From NCBI GenBank assembly GCA_903922535.1, contig CAIXUF010001421.1, positions 1 through 7,170 of the forward strand: a stretch of 7,170 bases of DNA, given 5' to 3'. A program made the position numbers and the translations under genes. Below the pieces are notes generated by a model that worked only from the letters and a program-made list of their open reading frames with translations, did not search any database and was not told the origin of the DNA. Positions 1-5,807 of this stretch are shown in pieces. Origin of the DNA: Candidatus Hydrogenedentota bacterium (GTDB taxonomy: Bacteria; Hydrogenedentota; Hydrogenedentia; Hydrogenedentiales; CAITNO01). How positions within the stretch are numbered: the first letter of the stretch is position 1; each line of letters opens with the position of its first letter.

Positions 1-569
1 CCGACGCCATTGAGGCGAATCTTTCCTGCCCGAACGTGCACAACGCGCGTGAAACCGGCGGCTGCAAGCTCGTCGCCCAGTCGCCCGAACGCGTGGCCGA
101 GTACACCCGTATCGTCAAGTCGGCCACGAGACTGCCCGTGTTCGTGAAACTCACGCCCAATGTGATGGACATCACCGAGCCCGCGCTGGCCGCGGAGGAG
201 GCGGGCGCCGACGCGCTGTCGCTCATCAACACGCTGATTGGCATGGGCATCAACCCCGAAACGCGACGCCCGATCCTGAGCAACATGGTGGGCGGGCTGA
301 GCGGCCCGGCAATCCGGCCCGTGGCCGTCAAGATGGTGTGGGATGCCGCGCGCGCGGTGAAGATCCCGATCATCGGCATGGGCGGCATCTGCGATGCGGG
401 CGACGCGGTGCAGTTTATTCTCGCCGGTGCGCGCGCCGTGGCCGTGGGCTGCGCCTCATTCCGGCAGCCGGACACCGCGCTTCGCGTGGTGCAGGGGCTT
501 GAAGACTACTGTGTCCGCCACAATATTGCGGACATAAATGAGCTTGTGGGCGGGGTGGTGACGCAGTAG
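1..569 (+). CDS. pyrD: Dihydroorotate dehydrogenase, class 1B catalytic subunit (5'-truncated)
   Basis: PyrD oxidises dihydroorotate to orotate in the cytoplasm, the fourth step of pyrimidine synthesis, using FMN. Class 1B enzymes pass electrons through a PyrK partner to NAD. The window enters the gene at codon position 3; about 188 codons remain of a usual ~300, so the N-terminal part lies off the left edge. Visible family motifs in order are EANLSCPN (the Cys at bases 27-29 is the expected catalytic base), FVKLTPNV (FMN-contacting Lys), LSLINTLIGMGI, the GGLSGPAIRP block, IIGMGGI and FILAGARAVAVGCASF, the last two forming the FMN phosphate site. The frame stops at TAG 567-569. The loop after SCPN reads VHNARETGG and lacks the usual Phe-Gly of class 1B proteins. 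No pyrK is visible; it could lie upstream. The gene converges on the minus-strand gene ending at 723. Assignment to the family is very secure; class 1B rather than 1A is likely. Confidence 0.95.
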   Translation, partial: DAIEANLSCPNVHNARETGGCKLVAQSPERVAEYTRIVKSATRLPVFVKLTPNVMDITEPALAAEEAGADALSLINTLIGMGINPETRRPILSNMVGGLSGPAIRPVAVKMVWDAARAVKIPIIGMGGICDAGDAVQFILAGARAVAVGCASFRQPDTALRVVQGLEDYCVRHNIADINELVGGVVTQ

Positions 570-593
570 GCAAGTGTGAGCGGCAGTACCAGG

Positions 594-616
594 CCCCCCT
601 TTGAAAGAGGAGGGGG
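594..616. other. Imperfect hairpin in the convergent intergenic gap
   Basis: Five C-G pairs (594-598 with 612-616) are followed by a C/A mismatch, two T-G wobble pairs and one T-A pair, closing on a 5-base loop at 603-607. It lies 25 bases after the pyrD stop. No T-run follows on either strand, so it is not a standard intrinsic terminator, although it could slow or protect transcript ends between the converging genes. It also looks like short C-run/G-run palindromes scattered in intergenic DNA of some environmental bacteria. The rest of 570-722 shows no gene. Confidence 0.35.
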
Positions 617-657
617 ATGTGTGGGCGTCGCACAAGGCCAAGGATGACATTCCAGCT

Positions 658-697
658 TCTGGATTCTGTGCTCACGGCCCCAGCGTGTCTGGATTCT
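658..697 (+). repeat. 10-base direct repeat TCTGGATTCT, two copies
   Basis: TCTGGATTCT occurs at 658-667 and 688-697, each preceded at a short distance by CCAGC. Just upstream, GATGACATTCCAG at 644-656 partly mirrors the CTGGATTC core. The arrangement resembles eroded intergenic REP-like sequence built on GGAATGACG/CTGGATTCC cores. With two short copies only, chance is possible. Confidence 0.3.
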
Positions 698-722
698 CCG
701 CGGCACGGGGAAGCCCAAGGGG

Positions 723-3134
723 TTACTTTTCATCCCGCTCCAGGGTCATCAGTGCCTGCAGTATTTCCGCCCTTGCCGCGTCAGCGCGCGGCGGCAGGGG
801 AGATGCCTTCCAGGCGAACTCTCCTCCTGCGGGAATCGCGGCGAGCACCCGTCCGGGCAGTTCGCGCAACATCTCCTTTATTTCCTCGCGGTCGTCGGGG
901 TCGCCCTTGCGGTCCTTGATGGCCGTGTCCAGCATTAGAAGATACTCGTAGTCTTCGGCACCCTCGCGCATCGCCTCCAGGTGCTTGCCCGCGACAACCG
1001 TGTCTGCGTCGATAAACAGCGGCGTATAGGATGCGCGCGGTTGGGGATACTCGTTCCACGACGAGCCGCCCGCCGCGTCGGCGAAGGCCCAGAAGTGGGA
1101 CGACACGGCGCCGTAGCGCCAGCAGTCCCACGCCTGCAGGCGGCAGTAGGTGTACGGGTCAAGTCGGCGCATGGGGCCGCTGCAGGCGTAGAACTCAATC
1201 GCTTTTCCCCTGGCGCGCTGTTCGGCGAAGAACGCGTGGTAGACCTCACCGGCATGGAGGTACAACTGACGGTTGGGGCAGAGCACGTCGCATTCCGCCA
1301 CCATTTCCGGTGTGGCCTTGCCCATGTCCTGATAGGTCGGGTCCTCCCAAACGCGGATGCCCGCGCCCGAGGCGTGGATCGCCCTGGCCCAGGCCGTAAT
1401 GATCTCATCCATCTTGGCATTCGAGGTCTCGTCCACCAGCAGCACGCGCAACTGCGCCGGATCCAGACCCAAGTCGCGCACATGCTGCGCCCAGAATTTC
1501 GCCCAGTCACCCACAGCCCGATCAAACTCCGGCGTGCCCATGACCCACTGCTCCAGCTTGCCGCCCACGGCGGCAAACACGCAGTATTGCCGGGCGTCGG
1601 GCCAGAGTGCGCGCCATGCGTCGAAATTCGCCGTGTCCGGCGGTGCCGTCATCGCGCCCGTGGCGTCATATGTGCCGAAAGGCAGCGCGCTGCTCATCGC
1701 CCAGGGGGAATCCACAAAACAGCCGCGCAGCATCCCCACCAGCGCTGCGCGGTTCTTCTCCGTCACCTCGCGGTGCCCGACCACATTCGTGTAGTCCCAT
1801 CCGCCCAGATGCAGCGTGGGATGATCCGGGAAACGGAACGGGTAGACCTGTATCGTCAGCGGCATCGGCTGCCCGCCCACCTTCACCATCACATCCAGCG
1901 TTCCCGGCGGCAATTCCTTCGAGTTCACCGTCAGCCACACCTGCTGTACCAGCCCCGGAATCACGCGCGGGTAATAACTGCCTTCGAATTCCTTCACGGG
2001 CAGCAGCGCCGCCGCCACCGGATCGCCCATGCGTGTGTCGGTCCACGCCACGGTGCGCACCTCAATGCAGGGCGCTTTCAGATCGTCGGGCATCCCGGTG
2101 ATATCAATGCCCATTTCCGCGTCTGCGGCGATCGCCATGTTGAAGGCCACCGAACGGGTCTCGTTCTGCATCATGTCAAGATGCAGCCCCGTCGCGGCCG
2201 CCCCGGCCGGCCCCGGCACCGCGGGGCAAAGCTCCATCGGATACCACGGATCTGCCGCCCAAACGACGGGTTCTTTCGCCCCCCGCTCCCGCCACACCTT
2301 TGCCAACGCGGCAAACACCTTCGCGTGCGTTGCATTGAGCGGCAGGATGGTCTTGAAATCAGGGCCGTATTCCGTGGGCAGCGTGTCCACTTCCCTGAGC
2401 ACCGTGTCGAGTTCGGTGTTGATTTGCTTCTGTGCGTCTTCCCGGATGCTCTCCGCCGCCTTGCGCACCGGGACAATGTCGTTGGTGATGCGGCGCTTCA
2501 CCCCGGTGGACGTGAGCAGCCGGGTAACGTGTTCGCGCACATCGGCCACCCCCGCGCCGGGCAGCGGTTCATCCATCCATGCGTCTTCGCCTTTCCACAC
2601 CTCGATCTCGTCGCAAAAGACAAAGGGGTCGCCGAACACCGCCAGCGCGATTTTGTGTCCGTGTGCGTGCAGCGCGTCCGTGGTGAAACGATGCGTGCCA
2701 TAGCCTTCGGCCACGGGCGCGCCCTTGCGGGCGCTCAGCGTGACCAGGTCACCCACATCATGAAAGAGCCCGTCTTCTCCCGCGGCAAAAATGGCAATGG
2801 ACTTCGGCCACTGCACCCCCGCCACGCCCGCCGCCGTGCTGAAAGACAGCCCCGATATCGGCTTGTCCGCGCCCAAATCCAGCGTGATGATCACCTGCCC
2901 GCATCCGTACCAGCCCACCGTGCCCGGCTGCGTCCAGAAATACCCCCGCACATACTGCCCGTCCGTAAGCTGTTTCACATCGTCCGCGTCCGTGCAGTAC
3001 GAGTAGTTCGGCGCGGGACTGAACATGCACGCCGCGCCCAGCGCAATGTTCACCGGTCCCTCGGCGCGGCCTGCGCCCGCCGCAAACACTGCCGCTGAAA
3101 ACAAAAAGACTAGAAGGAAGTTCCTGGGCATCAT
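723..3134 (-). CDS. Secreted GH123/DUF4091-like glycoside hydrolase with discoidin-like domain (paralogue A)
   Basis: Predicted exported protein of 803 residues. Residues 1-25 form a signal peptide (MMPRN, hydrophobic LLVFLFSAAVFAAGAG, likely cleavage after GRA). Residues ~27-185 look like a discoidin/F5-8C-type galactose-binding fold (NIALGAAC start, LTDG, ITLDLG, ending FCDEIEVWKG). Residues ~190-285 are a charged helical linker. Residues ~290-440 look like the beta-sandwich that precedes the barrel in GH123 proteins (LPPGTLDVMV, LTIQVYPFRFP). Residues ~445-720 are a likely TIM barrel with LLVDE at 565-569; the D568-E569 pair matches the catalytic Asp-Glu of GH123 (substrate-assisted beta-N-acetylgalactosaminidases). 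The end carries the DUF4091 hallmark LEAMREGAEDYEYLLML. ATG 3134 is preferred over an in-frame GTG at 3161, because AAAGGA sits 5 bases upstream and the signal peptide begins there; the second ATG at 3131 is also possible. It is the second gene of a tandem pair and is probably co-transcribed with the gene ending at 3265. Family-level call is good; substrate is unknown. Confidence 0.82.
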   Translation of the reverse strand: MMPRNFLLVFLFSAAVFAAGAGRAEGPVNIALGAACMFSPAPNYSYCTDADDVKQLTDGQYVRGYFWTQPGTVGWYGCGQVIITLDLGADKPISGLSFSTAAGVAGVQWPKSIAIFAAGEDGLFHDVGDLVTLSARKGAPVAEGYGTHRFTTDALHAHGHKIALAVFGDPFVFCDEIEVWKGEDAWMDEPLPGAGVADVREHVTRLLTSTGVKRRITNDIVPVRKAAESIREDAQKQINTELDTVLREVDTLPTEYGPDFKTILPLNATHAKVFAALAKVWRERGAKEPVVWAADPWYPMELCPAVPGPAGAAATGLHLDMMQNETRSVAFNMAIAADAEMGIDITGMPDDLKAPCIEVRTVAWTDTRMGDPVAAALLPVKEFEGSYYPRVIPGLVQQVWLTVNSKELPPGTLDVMVKVGGQPMPLTIQVYPFRFPDHPTLHLGGWDYTNVVGHREVTEKNRAALVGMLRGCFVDSPWAMSSALPFGTYDATGAMTAPPDTANFDAWRALWPDARQYCVFAAVGGKLEQWVMGTPEFDRAVGDWAKFWAQHVRDLGLDPAQLRVLLVDETSNAKMDEIITAWARAIHASGAGIRVWEDPTYQDMGKATPEMVAECDVLCPNRQLYLHAGEVYHAFFAEQRARGKAIEFYACSGPMRRLDPYTYCRLQAWDCWRYGAVSSHFWAFADAAGGSSWNEYPQPRASYTPLFIDADTVVAGKHLEAMREGAEDYEYLLMLDTAIKDRKGDPDDREEIKEMLRELPGRVLAAIPAGGEFAWKASPLPPRADAARAEILQALMTLERDEK

Positions 3135-3139
3135 GCTTT

Positions 3140-3145
3140 TCCTTT
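3140..3145 (-). promoter_or_regulatory. Ribosome binding site of paralogue A, decides the start
   Basis: Read on the minus strand, AAAGGA lies 5 bases before ATG 3134 and 8 bases before the adjacent ATG 3131. The site lies inside the longer GTG-initiated frame, which argues against the GTG start at 3161. The upstream paralogue has the same AAAGGA core in the same role. Confidence 0.65.
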
Positions 3146-3198
3146 GGGTAAAAGCAAACACGCAAAAATGCTACTCGATCCTGTCGGGACCATGGCAG

Positions 3199-3225
3199 GC
3201 CTCCACACATCGCCAATCCGGAGGC
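3199..3225. other. Small inverted repeat GCCTCC/GGAGGC between the paralogues
   Basis: A perfect 6-base inverted repeat (3199-3204 and 3220-3225) encloses 15 bases, within the 130-base spacer that separates the two paralogues. No T-run follows on the minus strand, so read-through into the downstream gene is expected. It could be an mRNA hairpin or chance in GC-rich DNA. Confidence 0.25.
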
Positions 3226-3230
3226 TCAAA

Positions 3231-3260
3231 TTCACCCTTTACCCTTCACCTTTCACCCTT
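3231..3260. repeat. Degenerate heptamer tandem repeat (TTCACCC)
   Basis: On the plus strand the units are TTCACCC, TTTACCC, TTCACC and TTTCACCC, then TT. On the minus (transcribed) strand this reads as a purine-rich series of AGGGTGA-like units beginning 4 bases after the stop codon of the upstream paralogue. Short heptamer repeats of this kind are known as dispersed intergenic elements in several bacterial groups. The units contain GGTGA/GGGTGA, which only loosely resembles a ribosome binding site, and no start codon in a useful frame follows. Confidence 0.6.
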
Positions 3261-3264
3261 GAAA

Positions 3265-5673
3265 TTACTTTTTGTCCTTCTCGATCGCCATGAGCATTTG
3301 CAGAATCTTCGCCCGCGCCATGTCGGCGCGCGGTGGCTGGAGTGAAGCCTTCCAGGGGAACTGCCCATTCTCGGGAATTGCCGCACACACCATGTTGGGC
3401 AGTTCCTTGAGCAGTCTCTTGGCGTTCTCCCGGTAATAGGCGATGCCTTTGCCCTTGTTGGCCTCGAGCGCCTTGTCCAGCATGACGAGGTACTCATAGT
3501 CCTCGACCCCCTCGCGCATCGCCTCCAGGTGCTTTCCGGCGACCACCGTGTCCGCGTCGATGAACAGCGGTGTGAACGACGCCCGCGGCTGCGGATACTC
3601 ATTCCATGACGAGCTACCCGCCGCGTCCGCAAAGGCCCAGAAGTAGGACGACACGGCGCCGTAGCGCCAGCAGTCCCACCCTTGCAGGCGGCAGTAGCTG
3701 TACGGGTCAAGCTGCCGCATGGGGCCGCTGCACGAGTAGAACTCCAGCGCCTTGCCCTTGGCGCGCTGTTCGGCAAAAAAGCTGCGGTAGGCCTCGCCGG
3801 CCGCATGAAACAGCGGACGGTTCGGACAGAGCACGTCACATTCGGAGACCATCTCCGGCGTGGCCTTGCCCATGTCGTTGTAGGTGGGGTCTTCCCATAC
3901 GCGGACGCCCGCGCCGGAGGCGTGGATCGCTTTGGCCCACGCCGTGATGACCGTGTCCATCGCGGCCTCATAGGGCTCGTCCACCAGCAGCACCATCAAC
4001 TGCGCCGGGTCGAGGCCGCCGTCGCGCATGTGCTGCGCCCAGAATTTTGCCCAGTCACCCACGGCTCGGTCGAACTCGGGCGTGCCCGCGGCCCACTGCT
4101 CCAGCTTGCCACCCACGGCCGCAAACACGCAGTACTGCCGCGCATCGGGCCAGATCTGCCGCCACGCGTCAAAATTCGCCGTGTCCGGAGGCGTGGTCAT
4201 CGCACCGGCGGCGTCATACTTGCCGAAGGGCAGCGCGGCGTTCACCGCCCAGGGCGAGTCGACAAAATATTCGCGCAGCATCTTTACCAGCGCGGCCCGG
4301 TTCTTGTCGGTCACTTCGCGCTGTCCAACGACGTTCGTGTAGTCCCATCCGCCCATGTGCAACGTGGGGCGGTCGGGGAAACGGAACGGGTACACCTGTA
4401 TCGTGAGCGGCAGCGGCCGTTCACCGATCCCCAGCATCACGTCATAGGTTCCCGGCGGCAGTTCCTTTGAATTCACCGTCAGCCACACCTGCTGCACCAG
4501 TCCGGGAACCGTGCGCGGATAATAGCTCCGTTCAAAGTTTTTCACAGGCAACAGCGCCGCCGCCACCGGTTCGCCCAGGCGCGTGTCGGTCCATGCCACC
4601 AGGCGCAGCTCCATGCAGGGCTTCTTCAGGTCGTTGGGTAGCCCGGAGATTTCAATGCCCATGTCGGCTTTGTCGGCGGTCGCCATGTTGAAGGCCACCG
4701 AGAGGGTTTCGTTCTGCATCATGTCGAGATGCAGCCGCCCCGCGCCTGCGCCCGCAGGGCCCGGGAGTGCGGGACAAAGTTCCATCGGGTACCACGGGTC
4801 CGCCGCCCATACCACCGGTTCCTTGAGTCCCTTTTCCCGCCACACCCGCGCCAACGCGGCAAACACCTTCGCATGGGTCGGATTCAACGGCAGGATCGTC
4901 TTGAAATCGGGGCCGTATTCGGTGGGCAGCGTATCCACTTCCGCAAGTAACTCGTCCAGTTCCGCGTTGATCCCCTTCCGCGCATCCTCTCCAAGTTCCT
5001 CCGCCGCCTTGCGCACCGCCGCGATGTCCGTGGTGATGCGGCGCTTCACGCCGTTTGAGGTGAGCAGCCGGGTGACGTGTTCACCCAAATCAGCCACACC
5101 CGCACCGGGCAGCGGCTCGTTCACCCACGCATCCTCCCCCTTCCACACCTCAATTTCATCGCAGAAAATGAATGCATCGCCAAAGACCACCAGCGCCACC
5201 TTGCGGCCGTGCGTGTGCAGTGCATCCGTGGTGAAGCGATGCGTGGCATAGCCCTCTGCGGGTGGCGCGGCCTTCTGTGCGCTTAGCGAAACCAGATCGC
5301 CCGCGTCGTGAAACAGGCCGTCCTCGCCCGCCACGAGAACGGCGATGGCCCCCGGCCAGTGGACGCCTGCGACCCCGGCCGCCGTGCTGAACGACAGCCC
5401 CGAGATCGGTTTGTCCGCACCCAGGTCCAGCGTGATGATTACCTGCCCGCATCCCGCCCAGCCCACCGTCCCCGGCTGCGTCCAGAAATACCCCTCCACA
5501 TACTTCCCGTCCGTAAGCTGCTTCGCGTCTTCGGCATCGGTGCAGTAGGCATAGTTTGGCGGAGGACTAAAGGTGCACGCTGCGCCCAGCGCAATGTTCT
5601 CCGGACCTTGGGCGCGGGCCATCCCGGTGGCGGCAACCAACGCGACGAGAAGATAAAGGCAATAATGACGCAT
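3265..5673 (-). CDS. Secreted GH123/DUF4091-like glycoside hydrolase with discoidin-like domain (paralogue B)
   Basis: Predicted exported protein of 802 residues. The signal peptide is MRHYCLYLLVALVAATGMARA, with likely cleavage after ARA. The order of parts matches the downstream paralogue: galactose-binding fold ~24-182, helical linker ~187-282, beta-sandwich ~287-437, barrel ~440-715 with LLVDEP at 562-567 (candidate catalytic D565-E566), then LEAMREGVEDYEYLVML and a helical tail. Outside the signal peptide the alignment needs only one two-residue insertion, at about residues 733-757. By eye identity is roughly 80-85 percent in the segments I compared. DEP after the catalytic pair is closer to GH123 usage than the DET of the other copy. 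ATG 5673 is chosen because AAAGGAG lies 7 bases upstream and the signal peptide starts there; the open frame continues to 5898, but that extension lacks a signal peptide and overlaps the divergent gene. It is first in the tandem unit, with a TATAAT box about 34 bases before its start. Substrate is unknown; other DUF4091 proteins have no proven activity. Confidence 0.83.
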   Translation of the reverse strand: MRHYCLYLLVALVAATGMARAQGPENIALGAACTFSPPPNYAYCTDAEDAKQLTDGKYVEGYFWTQPGTVGWAGCGQVIITLDLGADKPISGLSFSTAAGVAGVHWPGAIAVLVAGEDGLFHDAGDLVSLSAQKAAPPAEGYATHRFTTDALHTHGRKVALVVFGDAFIFCDEIEVWKGEDAWVNEPLPGAGVADLGEHVTRLLTSNGVKRRITTDIAAVRKAAEELGEDARKGINAELDELLAEVDTLPTEYGPDFKTILPLNPTHAKVFAALARVWREKGLKEPVVWAADPWYPMELCPALPGPAGAGAGRLHLDMMQNETLSVAFNMATADKADMGIEISGLPNDLKKPCMELRLVAWTDTRLGEPVAAALLPVKNFERSYYPRTVPGLVQQVWLTVNSKELPPGTYDVMLGIGERPLPLTIQVYPFRFPDRPTLHMGGWDYTNVVGQREVTDKNRAALVKMLREYFVDSPWAVNAALPFGKYDAAGAMTTPPDTANFDAWRQIWPDARQYCVFAAVGGKLEQWAAGTPEFDRAVGDWAKFWAQHMRDGGLDPAQLMVLLVDEPYEAAMDTVITAWAKAIHASGAGVRVWEDPTYNDMGKATPEMVSECDVLCPNRPLFHAAGEAYRSFFAEQRAKGKALEFYSCSGPMRQLDPYSYCRLQGWDCWRYGAVSSYFWAFADAAGSSSWNEYPQPRASFTPLFIDADTVVAGKHLEAMREGVEDYEYLVMLDKALEANKGKGIAYYRENAKRLLKELPNMVCAAIPENGQFPWKASLQPPRADMARAKILQMLMAIEKDKK

Positions 5674-5680
5674 GATTCGT

Positions 5681-5687
5681 CTCCTTT
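5681..5687 (-). promoter_or_regulatory. Ribosome binding site of paralogue B, decides the start
   Basis: AAAGGAG on the minus strand, 7 bases before ATG 5673. Its sequence and spacing are near ideal, and it sets the start well inside the longer open frame. The upstream end overlaps the candidate plus-strand -35 box at 5686-5691. Confidence 0.75.
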
Positions 5688-5714
5688 GGCTCTGAGGATG
5701 TGTACCATTATACT
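5686..5714 (+). promoter_or_regulatory. Candidate sigma70-type promoter for the plus-strand secreted protein
   Basis: TTGGCT (5686-5691, four of six consensus bases) and TATACT (5709-5714, five of six) are separated by exactly 17 bases. Transcription would start near 5721 and leave a leader of roughly 85 bases before ATG 5808. The -10 box shares four bases with the minus-strand TATAAT, so the two promoters probably cannot be occupied at the same time. Confidence 0.5.
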
Positions 5715-5735
5715 GATTTATGTCAGCGGAACCAT
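5707..5735 (-). promoter_or_regulatory. Candidate sigma70-type promoter for the paralogue pair
   Basis: A perfect TATAAT lies at 5712-5707 on the minus strand, in a locally AT-rich stretch. The -35 position at 17-base spacing (5735-5730) reads ATGGTT, a poor match to TTGACA, so the promoter may need an activator. Transcription would start near 5700, giving a leader of about 27 bases that contains the ribosome binding site. Confidence 0.5.
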
Positions 5736-5776
5736 TTTGGGTTTCTTCGGGTCGGGTGTAAGTCTTATCGGAAGCG

Positions 5777-5800
5777 GGAGGTGGCGGATGTGCTGAAAGG
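5777..5800 (+). promoter_or_regulatory. Two ribosome binding sites giving two possible starts
   Basis: GGAGGTG at 5777-5783 is a strong Shine-Dalgarno match 6 bases before an in-frame GTG at 5790. AAAGG at 5796-5800 is 7 bases before ATG 5808 and has the AAAGG core seen at the two neighbouring genes. Both starts give a usable signal peptide; the GTG start adds six residues (VLKGRK, with initial Val read as Met) that make the n-region more positive. An ATG at 5788 is followed at once by TGC TGA and cannot start a useful protein. Confidence 0.5.
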
Positions 5801-5807
5801 TAGAAAG

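Larger units (their letters stand above)
723..5673 (-). repeat. Tandem gene duplication, about 2.4 kb per copy
   Basis: The two copies (723-3134 and 3265-5673) are direct repeats offset by roughly 2.54 kb. Homology covers nearly the whole mature coding regions and is clear at base level, including a perfect 34-base match (1098-1131 and 3646-3679). It does not extend into the signal peptides, the upstream leaders or the spacer. This fits an old duplication rather than a recent one. Confidence 0.85.

Noticed and set aside
594..616. Intrinsic terminator for pyrD
   Set aside because: The stem has a mismatch and wobbles, and no T-run follows on either strand, so it is listed only as a hairpin.
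981..3098. A 705-codon open frame on the plus strand, antisense to paralogue A
   Set aside because: Its translation is rich in Arg, His, Pro and Ala with no domain or signal, as expected from the antisense of a GC-rich gene. A similar frame recurs opposite the second paralogue, which is explained by their shared sequence.
3135..3264. Separate promoter for paralogue A in the spacer
   Set aside because: No convincing -35/-10 pair at proper spacing was found on the minus strand, so co-transcription from the upstream promoter is the simpler reading.
3682..4470. A 262-codon plus-strand frame opposite paralogue B
   Set aside because: It is the counterpart of the antisense frame opposite paralogue A and has the same low-information composition. 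The minus strand carries clear domains, a signal peptide and a ribosome binding site.
723..5673. Composite transposon or insertion sequence formed by the 2.4-kb direct repeats
   Set aside because: The repeated units are the coding regions of the two hydrolase-like genes themselves. No transposase, terminal inverted repeats or target duplications are visible.
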